Origin: Chrysemys picta bellii
Lineage: Eukaryota; Chordata; Testudines; Emydidae
Direction of reading: 5' to 3'
Assembly: GCF_011386835.1 (NCBI RefSeq)
Contig: NC_088798.1
Coordinates: forward strand, 2,294,001 to 2,358,000
Length of the DNA stretch: 64,000 nucleotides
Part shown: in pieces, positions 45,401 through 57,365 of the stretch
Layout: each line of letters opens with the position of its first letter
Position numbering within the stretch: the stretch's first letter is position 1
Translations under genes and position numbers: made by a program
Notes under the pieces: model-generated
Told to the model about the DNA's origin: nothing
Seen by the model: the letters and a program-made list of their open reading frames with translations, nothing else
Databases searched by the model: none

Positions 45401-48400
45401 GGACATATTTATAAATTCCTACTTGACATTTATGGGGGGAAAACTTTAATGTAAATGTATGATATGATTTAAAAAAAAATCTGTCCTAATTTCCTCTCTG
45501 TTTTTGCTAAGGTTTCTAAGCTTCTTAAATAGTGGGCTAATTAATTATTTTAAGAAGTTTGTTCCCGGAAGGAGAAAAATGTTAATTGGTCCCTTTATTT
45601 TAATTCCTGGTGTTTAGAAATGGTTGAGAGATCACAAAAATGCAACCTGTTGTAATAAACAAAGTGGTGTGTTTTATTTATTTTAATTGATATCAGAGAA
45701 GTGATTTGTTGATTGAAACTCTTAATGCTTTAAGATGTGCACGTTTTTTATTCTTTCTTTCCATGCTGATTAGCAAAGAGGTTTTTATGCTTATAACAGT
45801 GGTCAGCTCTATTTTCTTCACTCACACAATGTTTGTGATGCCTGCTAAAGCCAACCCGTCATAGATTGACTGACTTTTTGTCTGTCTTTCTCTTTACCTA
45901 ATTCAAACCAGTGTTACAATCTTTTATAAACCGAGGAATCAGACTTGAGCTAGAGATTACTGATAAGAAGTTGTTCCTTGGTGTGATATTTTTTAACGGA
46001 TCAAAGTTAAGGCTGTTTTGGCACATTTAACCTTGCAATTAGTAGCATATAATATGCTGGCAATTTGTATACACCTTAAACCAATTTGTATACACCTTGT
46101 ATACATCTTTAAAAAATTCTTGTATATCAGAGCAATCATTTAAAAAAAAATGAAAAATCACAATATTTTTTGGTCTGTCCATTTTACCTCGATGCCTGGT
46201 AGACAGTTTATGTAGCTTCGTAGATTGATCTCTACCCCCTGCTCCCTCCACTCCTTGTTTAGTTAATTCAACAAAGACTTTTTGCAATCTGTTTGGAGTT
46301 TGTCTGATGCCGTGGAAAAGTAGCTACTGATTTATTTGGTTGCTTTTCGATTTCTGTCTCCAGCCCGTCTTTTTTCCTCCTTTCAGTGGGGATGTCAGCT
46401 GTTATTACTTCCTATTGATCCCTTTGCAAAGTGAGAAGTGAACTAAAATTAATGTCAATTCCACTGCTCAGATCAATAGCTGGAGTTATTTTAATCTGGA
46501 TTTGCACGGGGTGCTAAATTAAAAAAAATCAGCATAGAGGCAGAAAAGTAACAGTTACTTACTTTGCCTTGTGCCCACTACCTTACAGTCGCCCAAATGG
46601 TCCATCAAGCTGATTATCCTGCAATCCATATTTTTTTAATTAAGAAGGTCAGTTAGTTTTCTTATTTTGGGTTCTGTATTTAAACCCATGACATTTTGAC
46701 ATTGGGAGTGTATTAACTATAGATTTTCATAATGACTGGTCCGCCGCAGTCTCATCTGTACATGTTGCTAATGGGGGGAGAGAGAGAGAGAGACAGAGAG
46801 AGAGTGAAAAGGGAAGTGGGAGTTTAAAAAAAAATTAAATTTGGCTGGGTGAGATATTGTAATGTGTTGATTTATTCCCGGCATAATGAAGTTTGCAAAC
46901 GAATAAGGCGGCCGGAGTGATTCACAATATCCTACAGGAGTGTCAAGTGTTGCGGCCAGAATACTAATTTATGAAATACATTTAATGTCGTGAGGTGATG
47001 GAACAAGTAAAAATAGAAAAAGAGGCAAAGAGCAGCAGTAGTTTTTTTTTTTTTTTTTGGGAAACCATATTTTCCAATGATCTCTGAGCCTCACTTACAT
47101 ATTAATGATTGTTCATTTCTGTGTGAGTGCTTATTTATTTGTATATGCGTGTTAATTTTTTTTATAGCAGCCTGAAAAAAAAACCAGTAACCCAAAATTC
47201 ACTAGTGGATGCAGTTTTGTGCTTGTGTTTTTGTGTGTGTGTGTGTTGATCAGCTTTCCTGAAAGCAGCAAAACAAGCGTGTCCAGGCTTTCTGTGCTTT
47301 TACACGCTGCCCTTGGCATCTCTCTCTCTCCCTCTCCATGGCTAGAACTTGACAGGAAAGTTATTTAAAATTTGGAAGAGAGCAAACCTGTTAATGTGAG
47401 ATACATAATCTGGTAATTTAGCAATGATGTCTATAAGGAAGAATGCCATGAGGAAGCCGAGAGATGATGTCCACTCATCTTTACAATTAATAACAGTCAC
47501 TGAAGCGTTTGGGAACAGGATGGGAAAAAGGAAATGTTATCATTGGACTACATTAAAGTCACAGACTGGATTTCATACAGTTTGTTAACCTAGGCTCCCT
47601 CATTCATGGAATACAAAAGGCACTCCATTAGGAAGAGACTCTTTCAGTAAGTTTTATTTGAGATGTTTGACCCTCTGGATTTAAGAGAGACAATTTGTAA
47701 CAGCTTTTTATTATTATATGATTTTCTTAGCCCTTTGAGCTCTGGCAGGCTAGTATATTGTTTCAAAGTTATAGTTCTTGTATTTTAAGACAGGTCTTGG
47801 GGCCTGAATGGTAGGCAGTGGAACCTTAAAAGAAAAGGCACTAGGTTGATTGGGAAAGAAAATAACAGACCAAACCATTAAATCAGAAAGCGCAGAGAGA
47901 TACAGAAGGAAGGATTTTTCTGCCTCTTGTTCCGAGGGGGTTTGTGGCTGGGCGAATGGATCTGGCCGAGCTAGGAGGCTCAGCAAAATGCAAGCCAGAA
48001 ATTTTGTTAACATTTTCCTCTAAATGTTAATGGCACATACAGAGCAGTTTACAAATCTACTTAAGAGCTAGTGCATTAGGAACTAAAATTACTGATCCGT
48101 TGTCCGCTGTCCCCGACCCGAAAGGCAGACATTTGCAGAGATCACATGGCAGAGGCACCCATTATGATTTTAAATATTGTCAGAGACGCCAGGCATTTTA
48201 TTGATGAAGTCTCTGCTCCTTTAAAAAAAAAAGGAAGTGTGTGTACACTGTGTGTGTGTTATATGACTATGTAAAATGTATACCTGCATATGTGCATGTA
48301 CCTACACATACATAATGTGTGAGGAAAAATACACATATTACACACATTCCTTATGCAGCATAGGCAGTACAAACAACTGTATAAATGTTTATTTCTGTTC

Positions 48401-48765
48401 ATGTAATTATGTTCAACAGATACGATATGTTTTACATATATTGAATTGTGATGATCAGTTGAGGGGAATGTCTCTTAATTTTAGACCACACCAAGATTAT
48501 TGACATGTGGGGCTATTTATATTACAAATAAATCCTTTATACTAATGCCTTTGGTAGGATTTTTCCCTCTGTCATGTGGAGTGGGCCGAAGTTGGTTCCA
48601 CCTGTGTGTGAAGTTGTCTGTTGATTTTCATGAATGAGAACATGGGTGCATTGCTGGGCAGTTGGTTCTAACGCATGTGGCCTTCCCACTGCATGGAGTG
48701 TCCAGAAGAAGCAAGTGCAGAAACCTCACCACTTGTGTTTTCTCTTCCCTTCTGTTTCTCTGCAG
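42403..48765 (+). other. RNF220: RNF220 intron 1 (proposed)
   Basis: The intron is bounded by a GTGAGT donor at 42403-42408 and a pyrimidine tract ending TCTGCAG at 48765. I see no CR1 or MITE copy across its 6.4 kb, unlike the preceding 35 kb. There are homopolymer runs (poly-T at 47041-47058), a (GA)n run at 46784-46803 and a 17-bp direct repeat at 46061 and 46082. AT-rich blocks with many ATTA/TAAT cores (46855-47160, 47360-47560) could be conserved enhancers. The open frames at 42403-43014, 44633-45097 and 44688-45047 are composition artefacts. Confidence 0.5.
42410..43230. promoter_or_regulatory. CpG-rich block at the RNF220 5' end
   Basis: CpG content rises here relative to both sides, with G-runs (42690-42735, 42846-42878) and a C-run (42777-42788). 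This is typical of a CpG island straddling the first exon and the start of intron 1 of a developmental gene. No specific factor sites are claimed. Confidence 0.45.
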
Positions 48766-48880
48766 CTTCGGGACGGCGATGATGCCTCAGTGATCTCCCT
48801 GTTCCAAAACCAGGCCTCGCTTGACCTTCCTTCCAGGGAAGATTGTTCCCCTTGTGACCCTGCTGAGGAAAGAGACTCCG
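48766..48880 (+). other. RNF220: RNF220 exon 2, 5' untranslated part
   Basis: The acceptor is strong: a CT-rich tract from about 48738, then TCTGCAG|CTTCGG. In the frame of the coding sequence, two adjacent ATGs (48779, 48782) open a tiny upstream frame, MMPQ, closed by TGA at 48791-48793. No ATG occurs in frame between that stop and 48881, which fixes the start codon of the main protein. Confidence 0.8.
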
Positions 48881-49505
48881 ATGGACTTACACCGGGCAGC
48901 CTTCAAGATGGAAAACTCATCCTATCTTCCAAACCCGCTGGCATCTCCGGCCCTGATGGTTCTCGCCTCCACTGCTGAAGCCAGCCGGGACGCTTCCATC
49001 CCCTGTCAGCAGCCAAGACCCTTTGGAGTCCCGGTATCAGTGGATAAGGACGTGCATATCCCCTTTACCAATGGCTCGTATACTTTTGCCTCCATGTATC
49101 ACCGGCAAGGTGGGGTGCCAGGAGCATTCGCGAACCGTGACTTTCCCCCATCCTTGCTGCACCTCCACCCCCAGTTTGCACCCCCCAACTTGGACTGCAC
49201 GCCAATAAGTATGTTGAACCACAGCGGCGTTGGGGCTTTCCGCCCCTTTGCCTCCACTGAAGACAGGGAGAGCTACCAGTCGGCCTTTACGCCGGCCAAA
49301 CGCCTGAAAAACTGCCACGACACGGACTCGCCCCACCTGCGCTTCTCGGACGCGGACGGCAAGGAGTATGAGTTTGGAACCCAGCTCCCTTCCAGCTCCC
49401 CTGGCTCACTCAAAGTCGATGACACGGGGAAAAAGATCTTTGCGGTCTCTGGCCTCATTTCTGACCGGGAGACCTCGTCCAGTCCCGAAGACCGAAACGA
49501 CAGAT
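48881..49505 (+). CDS. RNF220: RNF220, E3 ubiquitin ligase, first coding exon (residues 1-208)
   Basis: The product begins MDLHRAAFKMENSSYLPNPL and ends EDRNDR plus one base of a Cys codon (phase 1), matching the N-terminal third of vertebrate RNF220, about 566 residues in mammals as I recall. RNF220 is a RING-type ubiquitin ligase acting in nucleus and cytoplasm; reported partners and targets include SIN3B, beta-catenin (with USP7), GLI factors and ZC4H2, in neural patterning. The RING domain is C-terminal and lies past this window. This exon encodes a Ser/Pro-rich, probably disordered region with a basic AKRLK patch at 139-143 and an acidic segment near 155-164. The start at 48881 is the first in-frame ATG after a stop; a reading beginning at 48821 would start at TTG. 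The donor is AGAT|GTAAGT at 49506; reading on adds a spurious CKYLRYP... tail. The coding sequence is intact. Confidence 0.97.
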
Positions 49506-52500
49506 GTAAGTACCTCCGTTACCCCTCTCGGCTTTACTTCGCTGCGCCTCGTTGAGATGCTCAACAGGTGCGTCGTTTTGTCGTGCCGCGGTTCCTGCTG
49601 AATGTCCTTTCCTTCGCACTGAGTTATGTGATAAAATGGTGCCTTGTTTTTCTTAAATGGACATTGATGGATTTCACAGTAAGGTGTATTGGAAGGAAAC
49701 CCATTTTCAAATGCACCTGCGGGAGAGACACCATTCTCTCTGCTTGAAACTCGGGCTGTTAAGCATGGAAAGATGTCCGTGCCTCAAAGCAGAGAGAGAT
49801 ACTCTGGTGTGTGTGTGTGCGTGTGTGTGTATACACAGAAGGGTGCATCGGTAGTATACACCTAGAACTTTTTTCAGGGAGCTTATCAGTTAAAACTGCA
49901 CACACTGCCCCCTTTGATATTTTTCCTCTGCCCTCTTCCTCACACGCTCAGTTCTTGTACCTAGGATATCAGCCTTCATGGTTTGCTCCTCAGAACAGGA
50001 CAAAGTTCCCTTATGCGGTATTTCACGGAATAGTATTTTGGGCACTCAAGCTCTTTCCTAGAGACATAAAGCTGATTACGCTCATATGGGTCAATAAGTG
50101 ACCCCCCCAAATAGGCTGTGTACTTTCTCTGGAGCCCCCCTTTGCATGATCACTGGAAAGGCAATCTGTCCCTTCAAGGATCAGATATTAAAACCTGTCT
50201 AACGTACGCTACTGTAACAACTCCTTTTCCCGCGCAGTATCTCTGCTGGAGGAGGGCAGGCTACCCCAGTCCCCTCCTCGCATGAAAAGCTGAACCATTC
50301 GGTGGGGGAACACCATTCTGGGGAGCTGTCTCGGGAGAACAGGGCCTGCAGTCCCTGACTTCAGAGCAATAAGATGCGGCAACATTTAGCCGGAGAGATC
50401 TCCTTTAAACACAAACGCTTAATTCAGATGCCAAAGTGGTTTTGTTTTCACATGGACCCCTTTGTACATTCTTGTGGATTTTCTTCTTTTAAAAAAAATA
50501 TTATTATTTTGCAAAGAAAACTGCAGCCCAGCTCCCTCGCTCCCCTTCAGATACGATTTTTCTTCTCCCCTTTATGATGCCGAGGAGAGTAATAGAGACG
50601 TTGTGGCTCTCTCTCCCCTGTCGGCACTGCTTCCTCAGGCTGTCTCCTTGAATTAGGCACTGTGTTAACTTACCAGCACTAAAAGGTATCTGCCTACACC
50701 CAGCGTACTTTTTCAATAAAAGTCATCATAAAATCAACCTGCCTTGTAAATCCATCGCTCTTTGGTTTTGAAATATGCTGCCAGTGTGTCTTTTATGTCA
50801 GCGTTTGCAAGTGTGGGACGATTCCCACTGAAGACAGAAGCCTTGTGCTTCTCACAGCACAAATGTGATCTCTCTTTTCCCCCCTTATACTACTTTCTGT
50901 GCATTAGAACTGCTTTCCTTATTCCGTGTCTCCTCATCAGTGTTAATATGTAGGCATAACTGTTGTAGGTGGAAGCACTTAGGTGGGGGCAGAGCTTTCA
51001 TTTTGGGGGAGGGAAGGAAGGTGGGATCACAATATCTAAAGATACCCTGTGTTGATGTTTTATGGATCTCTCCCCCTTATCAATATAACCTGGATGTGGA
51101 AATGAAGCTTGCTCAAATGAATACTTTGGGAGATAATGGCGGAAGAGCAGGTCTGCTAGCAAAATGAATTTAAAGCGCATCAGTTGCTGTGTATCTTGCT
51201 AGCAAAATCCTGTCCGATAGCTGATTTAAAGGAGTAAATCTGTTAAATGAATTAGACCACATGTAGCACAGCCGTGGACAGAACCGCAGACACAGGCACA
51301 TGCTCCTGTGTGGAAGGGATAAATCTTGTCTTCACCAAGACTGTGTGCTCTATGTGGGCGCTGTACTCCTGAAAAATAAATAAGTACTTCACAGAGGAGT
51401 AAGGCTGCTAACGGAATGCACGCCAATGCATTGGCTTCCCCACGCCCACTGGGAATGATTAGGCAGCGGGATTATAACGAGAGAGGCAGAATAACAACTT
51501 TGCAAGTTGCTTCAAAAACTTGTGAACATGTGAAAAGTTTTCCCCCCCTTTCCTTAGAAGAGAAATAGAAACTGGTTACAGTGATTAGCCTTTGCACTAG
51601 GGCAAAATGAATGCAGGCATCGCAACCAGCGGGACAGATTGCTGACCAAAATATTAGAGAGAAACTGGTTTTATTTTGCTTTCTAATGACTGGATTAATT
51701 TTAACTCTTCTGGCTTTTAAAATTTGTTTTAATATCACCCCAGGTTTTAGACACAATTGCTAACATAACCATTTATAACCCTGCCTGCATATACTTTGGA
51801 TGCATATTAGCACAACATCCATTCATGTTTTATTAATCTTAAAGTTATAACATAAGTACCGGGACAATTTAAGGTAAATTTGACCTTTCCTTCTTCCCAT
51901 CGTATTTAGCTGTTGCACCAAAGAGCATGTTTTCTATATATGTCAGAATCTTAAATACGTTACCACAGTGGGTTTATTTACTGTGGGGATGGGATTTTAA
52001 AAATGTGTCTTAATTATCTTTATATGGCAGTTTTTAGAAAGGAAAAACTTGAGGGATGACACGGCTGATGGCTGCACTACAGAACCTGTCATGTTCTGAG
52101 ACGTACATACATATCTGCAGGGTTCTTTATGCTTGTATGCAAAAATATATTTCAGGGCCTTTAAAATTTCTCCTCATTGACCCTCAGGAAGTTCCTTGGG
52201 TTCCTCGTGTGAATAATGTACATAACCCTTTGGGAAAGAAGGGTCGTAGTGTAGGGTCCATTGCAGGGAAAGGGTTCTGTGGACAAACTTCTAAGCAAAA
52301 GTGGATAGACGGGCGTAATGTATTCAGTAGCGGCTCTTCAGCATTGCAGGATTCAATTGTTTGTTTGTATTTTTCAAAATCCTGAAAGGGATTAGACCAT
52401 GCGATGGGTGAATGACTTCATTGCATTACACACGTCCCTTGTACCATCACAAACAAACATTTTCAGATGGTTTTAAAATATTTTTATACTGTTCTAACTT

Positions 52501-52640
52501 TAGAGATGATTTTCTGAGAAATTTCCCTTTTTAAAAAAAAAGGAACCCAAAAAATATATAATAGTATGTCAAGCCATAAATGCATAGTATCACAGCCGGA
52601 GCCAACTCTATGCAGAACTGCATCCACATGCAGCTAGGGA

Positions 52641-52642
<2 letters not shown>

Positions 52643-52687
<45 letters not shown>
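52643..52687. repeat. GT microsatellite, about 22 units
   Basis: An uninterrupted (GT)n run of about 45 bases, followed by GCGCACGTAC. It is the longest dinucleotide repeat in the window and likely polymorphic. Confidence 0.95.
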
Positions 52688-52690
<3 letters not shown>

Positions 52691-53639
52691 ACGTACTCTT
52701 ACGACCTCATTCTCATTCTAATTACATCACTATGATCAGGATCTGGCCCCCTTGATGCATGTATGTGGGCTAGGAGAGATCACATATTTCTCAGAGAGAA
52801 CCACCGTTTTATTTTTAAGTCAGGAGGTTGCTTTCAAATTCTGTGTGTATGTTGGAGCCCCGGGTCAGACTGCTAATGAATTATCGAGGCATGGATGGAG
52901 CGTGTTTGTGTTAATAGTCATTTTGTAAATCTGTTAGAGTTTTTTTGTGTTTGGGCAAGTTGCCTGTGACTGTCGGCTGCTGCTCTCGGGATGTCGAGAG
53001 AGGCTGTGCGTGCCATAGGAAGCGCGTATAAAAGACATACTCCATCCAGGGAGGAGATGTAACTGTTTGTTTAGACACATGCTTTGGACGTGGCCGTTCT
53101 GTTTAGATGCTCGCTGGGAAAGATAATGGTATTTATAGAACAGTTTAGGCGCTTCTTGTACAGTGTGTGTTACAGACACTGACAAACACATTTCATGGGG
53201 CTCTTTAAATATATGTATCTTCATTAATGTAGGTTTCCAGCAGCAGTGGAAGTAAATGCTATGTTCCCCTGCGTGATAGACATCTATAATCCTCCTGTGA
53301 AAATGATCCCCAGTTTTATTCTGGGCTTTCTAATAAAAAATTGTCACGATTGCTCCTTGCAAACACCACGGCATCGCCCCCCTCCAGCAGAGCGAGCCGG
53401 CAGGGAACATCCACGCCGGAGCCTGGCTGGCTTGGCAGAGATCTCTCCGCCTGTTGCGGCGCAGAGCTTCCCGTATACCCTCCCCAGAAACGACTGTCTC
53501 CACCGCACCTTGAGATGCTTCCAATCACTCCACAGGCCGCATTTCAAGACCGCAACAGCAACCTTTTTTGGGTGATCATTCACTTATTCTTTATAATGTG
53601 TTTTCTTTGCTATATTGTGGAGAAGCACGGTCTCGAGGT

Positions 53640-53810
53640 AGTGAACATGAGTCAGGAGACCAGGGGTCTTGTCCTCCAGCTCTGCCACTCACTCTTCTTT
53701 TGCCTCAGTTTTGACACCTGTAACATGGTAATACCTAACTGCTGACGTTGTGCTGAGAAGTAATTAATGGTAGCTAATTTGCCAGTATTTTGAGATCTTT
53801 GCTCCTCTCC
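53640..53810 (+). repeat. MIR-type SINE
   Basis: GAGACCAGGGGTCTTGTCCT, CCAGCTCTGCCACTCACTCT and TTTTGCCTCAGTTTTGACAC follow the MIR head and core; the tail is decayed. Confidence 0.7.
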
Positions 53811-55604
53811 AGCGACTTTCATCCAACATAGTGATGGTATTTATTCTTATTATTTGTACTGTTACATTAAAATAAATTTAAAAATCACCTTGATTATTGG
53901 GACGCTGTCAATTTGATCAAGGTCCCGTTTCTCCTCCCGGCGATTGTAGCTGTCCCTCAGTATGGAAGAGAGGTTCTCATTTCAATTTAGGATTTTTTTT
54001 TTTTTTTTGAAATCTCTAAAGTGTAGTTAGTTCGAGCGTCTTAAACTAATGATTTAATATTTACAAAGTGCTGTGAAAATGTAAATCTCTGTTTAGGTGC
54101 TACGCATGACTTCTATTACCAGAGTTTTCACTTCTGAATAATTGTTCAAAATGGAACAAAGATGGCCTTTAGAACAGGTCTCAAGCCTAAGTCCAGGGGT
54201 TCACAATGTGATCTCCCCTCTTAGGGCATGTGCCTGTCTGTGTTTGTGTTTACAAAGTAGGACCTACACTAATTGGTGCGTTTTGTGTAGAAGGATGTGG
54301 ATGGAAGGGGTGTCTCCTCTTTGAATTATTCTATGGCACAGTAGTGGATTTGAGGGGGATATTCGCTGCTGTTCCTACACTAATCACCACTTTCCAGGTA
54401 GGTTAGAATAGGGACCTAAAACAAAGTGACACTATGTTGTTAATAATCATTCATGACCAGGTGAGATCGAATGCTTAATACAGCTCATGAAATAATACAA
54501 TAAAACAAGTGAAACAATTACATTTCCATTGTGTGTGTGTGTGGGTAGATATAGAGAAGGCCACATTTCTATCTCTGTTACACCAGTGAAAATGCAGTGA
54601 ATTCAGTGGAGTTACTCTGGATTTTCCACTGGGTAGGATGCAGGTCAGAACCTGGCCCTGCGTTGGCCGCGGGAGTATACAGCAATCTCCTTCTTTTTGT
54701 TTTTTTGGCAACAACCTTTCTGTGCCCTCGGCAAACTGTTGCCGAGACTCCTTTTCATGCTGTTTGGTTTAATTGTCTTGTTGGGATAAAGAAATGTTTG
54801 AACAGCTAAAGTGGGGAAGGGCTGGATGGGAGCAGCCCCTGCCGGCTGCAGGGCCATCTGGCCTGGCTAGGATCCGTCGGTCTCCAGTTTATATTTCTCT
54901 TTCTGTTATTCGGGGCTATCTCGCGCACTTGGAATGTCTAATCACCATGGTGAGAAAGCGGACACTGCTGCCTCTTCCAAACCCTCCCGCCCCCGCTTCC
55001 CTTGCCATCAATTGTCATGCAGAACCGATCCAAGTGACCGTTTTACTGGCAGCCATCATTTGCCGTCTTCGCCTAGCTCTGGGCAGAAGGATGGCTTTTA
55101 ATTGATCATTTGGGTGGGAGGGCCGGGGCTGTTTTCTCCTCCAAAATGTTTCCCCACACAGCCTCTGCCACCCGGCCATATTTCCTGTGAGCTGAGAAAA
55201 GCCAGCAATTTCTTGTGCCCTGGTCTTCCTTTCGGCCGTCTGATAGCTGGCTTATGTGGCACTCCAAAGGGCTTATGACAGCAGCTCTGTGAGCTCTGAG
55301 CAAAATGTAAATGACATATTTATTTGTCTACAACTGCAGAAATGGGCACACATACAGTAAATATTGATCATCCTCTTTTGCTTTGTGTGTGTGTGTATAT
55401 GCATGTATATTTATTATACAGTTACAGGACAAACTCTGAATCTCACTGGTTAATTGGCAAACCAAATGTTTCTAAAAAAAACAAAACAAAACAAAACCCT
55501 GGTGGCCAAATCCTGCTTCTCAACAAAGATTATATCTGAGGCTAAGTTGGACTGAAGTCTCATTAATAAGATTTAGCTGCTTTCTCAGAATTATACAAAG
55601 GAAA

Positions 55605-55795
55605 GGGGAGGCTGACCTTGTGGTTAAAGCATTGAATTGGGTGTCAGAAGTCCCCAGACGTGCGGTGATCTTGGGCAAGTCTCTGAACCTCAGTTTCCCC
55701 ATCTCTAAAATGGGGATAATACCTCTCAGCAGCTTGTACAGTGCTTTGAGATCCCCTGATAAAAGGCGCTATGTGGTGTTGTTATTAATATAGTA
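55605..55795 (+). repeat. MIR SINE, well preserved
   Basis: GACCTTGTGGTTAAAGCATT, CTTGGGCAAGTCTCTGAACC, CTCAGTTTCCCCATCTCTAA and AATGGGGATAATACC are classic MIR core. CAGTGCTTTGAGATCCCCTG lies in the tail. Confidence 0.93.
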
Positions 55796-57124
55796 CGGTT
55801 AGAATATTATGTACTACTAATATCCATTACAGCTAAACTTCAGTAATTAAAGGCAATGGCCAAAGCGCACTTAATGAGTCAGTATCCCTGATAGTTAAAA
55901 CATTGATCTATTATTTTATTTGCTAACTTGCAGAATTTAGGAATTAGCAGTGGAGTTTCCTACTTGTTCTGCATCGACGATGTAAGGAATTAGTAGGGTT
56001 CTGCTCTGTGTGTGCGTGTAAGCGTGAGAGACCGAAAAAAGAAAAAATAAGTATTTTTGCCTTCGTTATTTTTTTTCTCTCAGCTTTGCTGGTCTCAGAA
56101 ACTTTTCTGGGCATTTCTTGGATATTACCTGTCTTGAGGGATAAGAAAATTCTCAGACGTGCAGACTAACAGAAGTCCAAGGGCCCGATCCTGCTCCCTA
56201 AGGTTGAAAGCCTACAACGGATGGGGTATATTTAACGTCTGGGAATTTCTGGAACTCTTCTTGGGAGAAATTTTCTGAGGCTGTCTTTGAGCTGATTGGT
56301 GCCCCTTGGTTGGGTTGGTTGGTTGATGTCTTTTGGACACATCACATCAGAACAGCAAAATTAATTTTTTTCCTCCTTCATTCGCCTCTCAGGGAAGCTG
56401 AAAAATGGTAGAATTATGTTTTATACTAGATTTTATGATTCACCTCCCATCCTTATTTGGTTAATATCTGTAGGAATAAAATGTATTCTGTGTATGCTTG
56501 TATAATACTTGACTAAGGTAAATAACCGCCATCTAAAATCTGCCTACCCCTAATCTGCATAAAGAGCACGGCCTATGAGTATCTGTATAGAGAATACATT
56601 ATACCCATCTGTATACTATTAGTCTATTTTTATTGAGGATTTCTGAGGGCAAAGTTTTCTTTTAATACTTGTGCATCAACAAAAACCAGACACTGAAAGC
56701 GAACTGTAACCATTTTTATCCAGCAATTCATGTCACTAACAGTCGTCCTCCATGTCTATTTGTTTGATAGCCTATGCATTTTTCTACTCTCTCTTCTTCA
56801 AGAGAGAACAGCCGATTTGGGGACTTTTGAGGACATTTTGCTGCTGTGCAGAGGAAATGAAATTCTTTCTAAAAATATATTTCTAATTGGGACACCAACT
56901 CCTGTAATGGGAGAGTATGTCCTTATGCAATGCCCCCCTGAAAAGGGCGTATATCTTTTTTTCTGGATTTACATGTCTGGTCTGTCTCCCCTCTCTGTGT
57001 GTATCTGTCACTGTATGTACATTGACATGTGATAAGCATGGTATATCATGTTTGTATATATCAACATATGATCTGTAGACCTTCCAATTAACTAACAGGA
57101 ATAATTTACTAATAGGAGTTGGAT

Positions 57125-57150
57125 TACCGCACCCCCCCCCCCCCCCCCGC
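57125..57150. repeat. Poly-C tract
   Basis: A run of about 18 C's at about 57132-57149, prone to slippage and assembly error. Confidence 0.85.
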
Positions 57151-57189
57151 CACTTCCGGGTGGTGAAGTATTTTACTGCTGTATGGGTC

Positions 57190-57365
57190 AAATCTTGCAG
57201 TCCTTATTTAGGGCTCAATCCTGCAGTACCGTACCCACAGGAATTGACCTACTGGGTGGTGTTCTCCTTTTACTTACACTGGTGTAAATCAGGAATGATG
57301 CCATTAAGGTCAATTTGATTTACAACGGTGCAAAACTGGTTTGAGAGGAGAATCTGGCTCATTGG
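57190..57365. repeat. Ancient amniote interspersed repeat
   Basis: GGGCTCAATCCTGCAGTACC, TTACACTGGTGTAAATCAGG, AGGTCAATTTGATTTACA and GAGGAGAATCTGGCTC are motifs of an old, widely scattered repeat. A related fragment is at 60740-60810 (TACACTGACGTAAATCTGAT, GGGATCAGGCCC). Confidence 0.5.

Noticed and set aside
48821..48880. An N-terminal extension of RNF220 by 20 residues
   Set aside because: The codon at 48821 is TTG, not ATG. The first in-frame ATG after the TGA at 48791 is at 48881, matching the known RNF220 N-terminus.
49506..49555. A C-terminal extension CKYLRYPSRLYFAAPR after RNF220 residue 208
   Set aside because: It is intron sequence read past a consensus GTAAGT donor. The known protein continues CKKK from the next exon.
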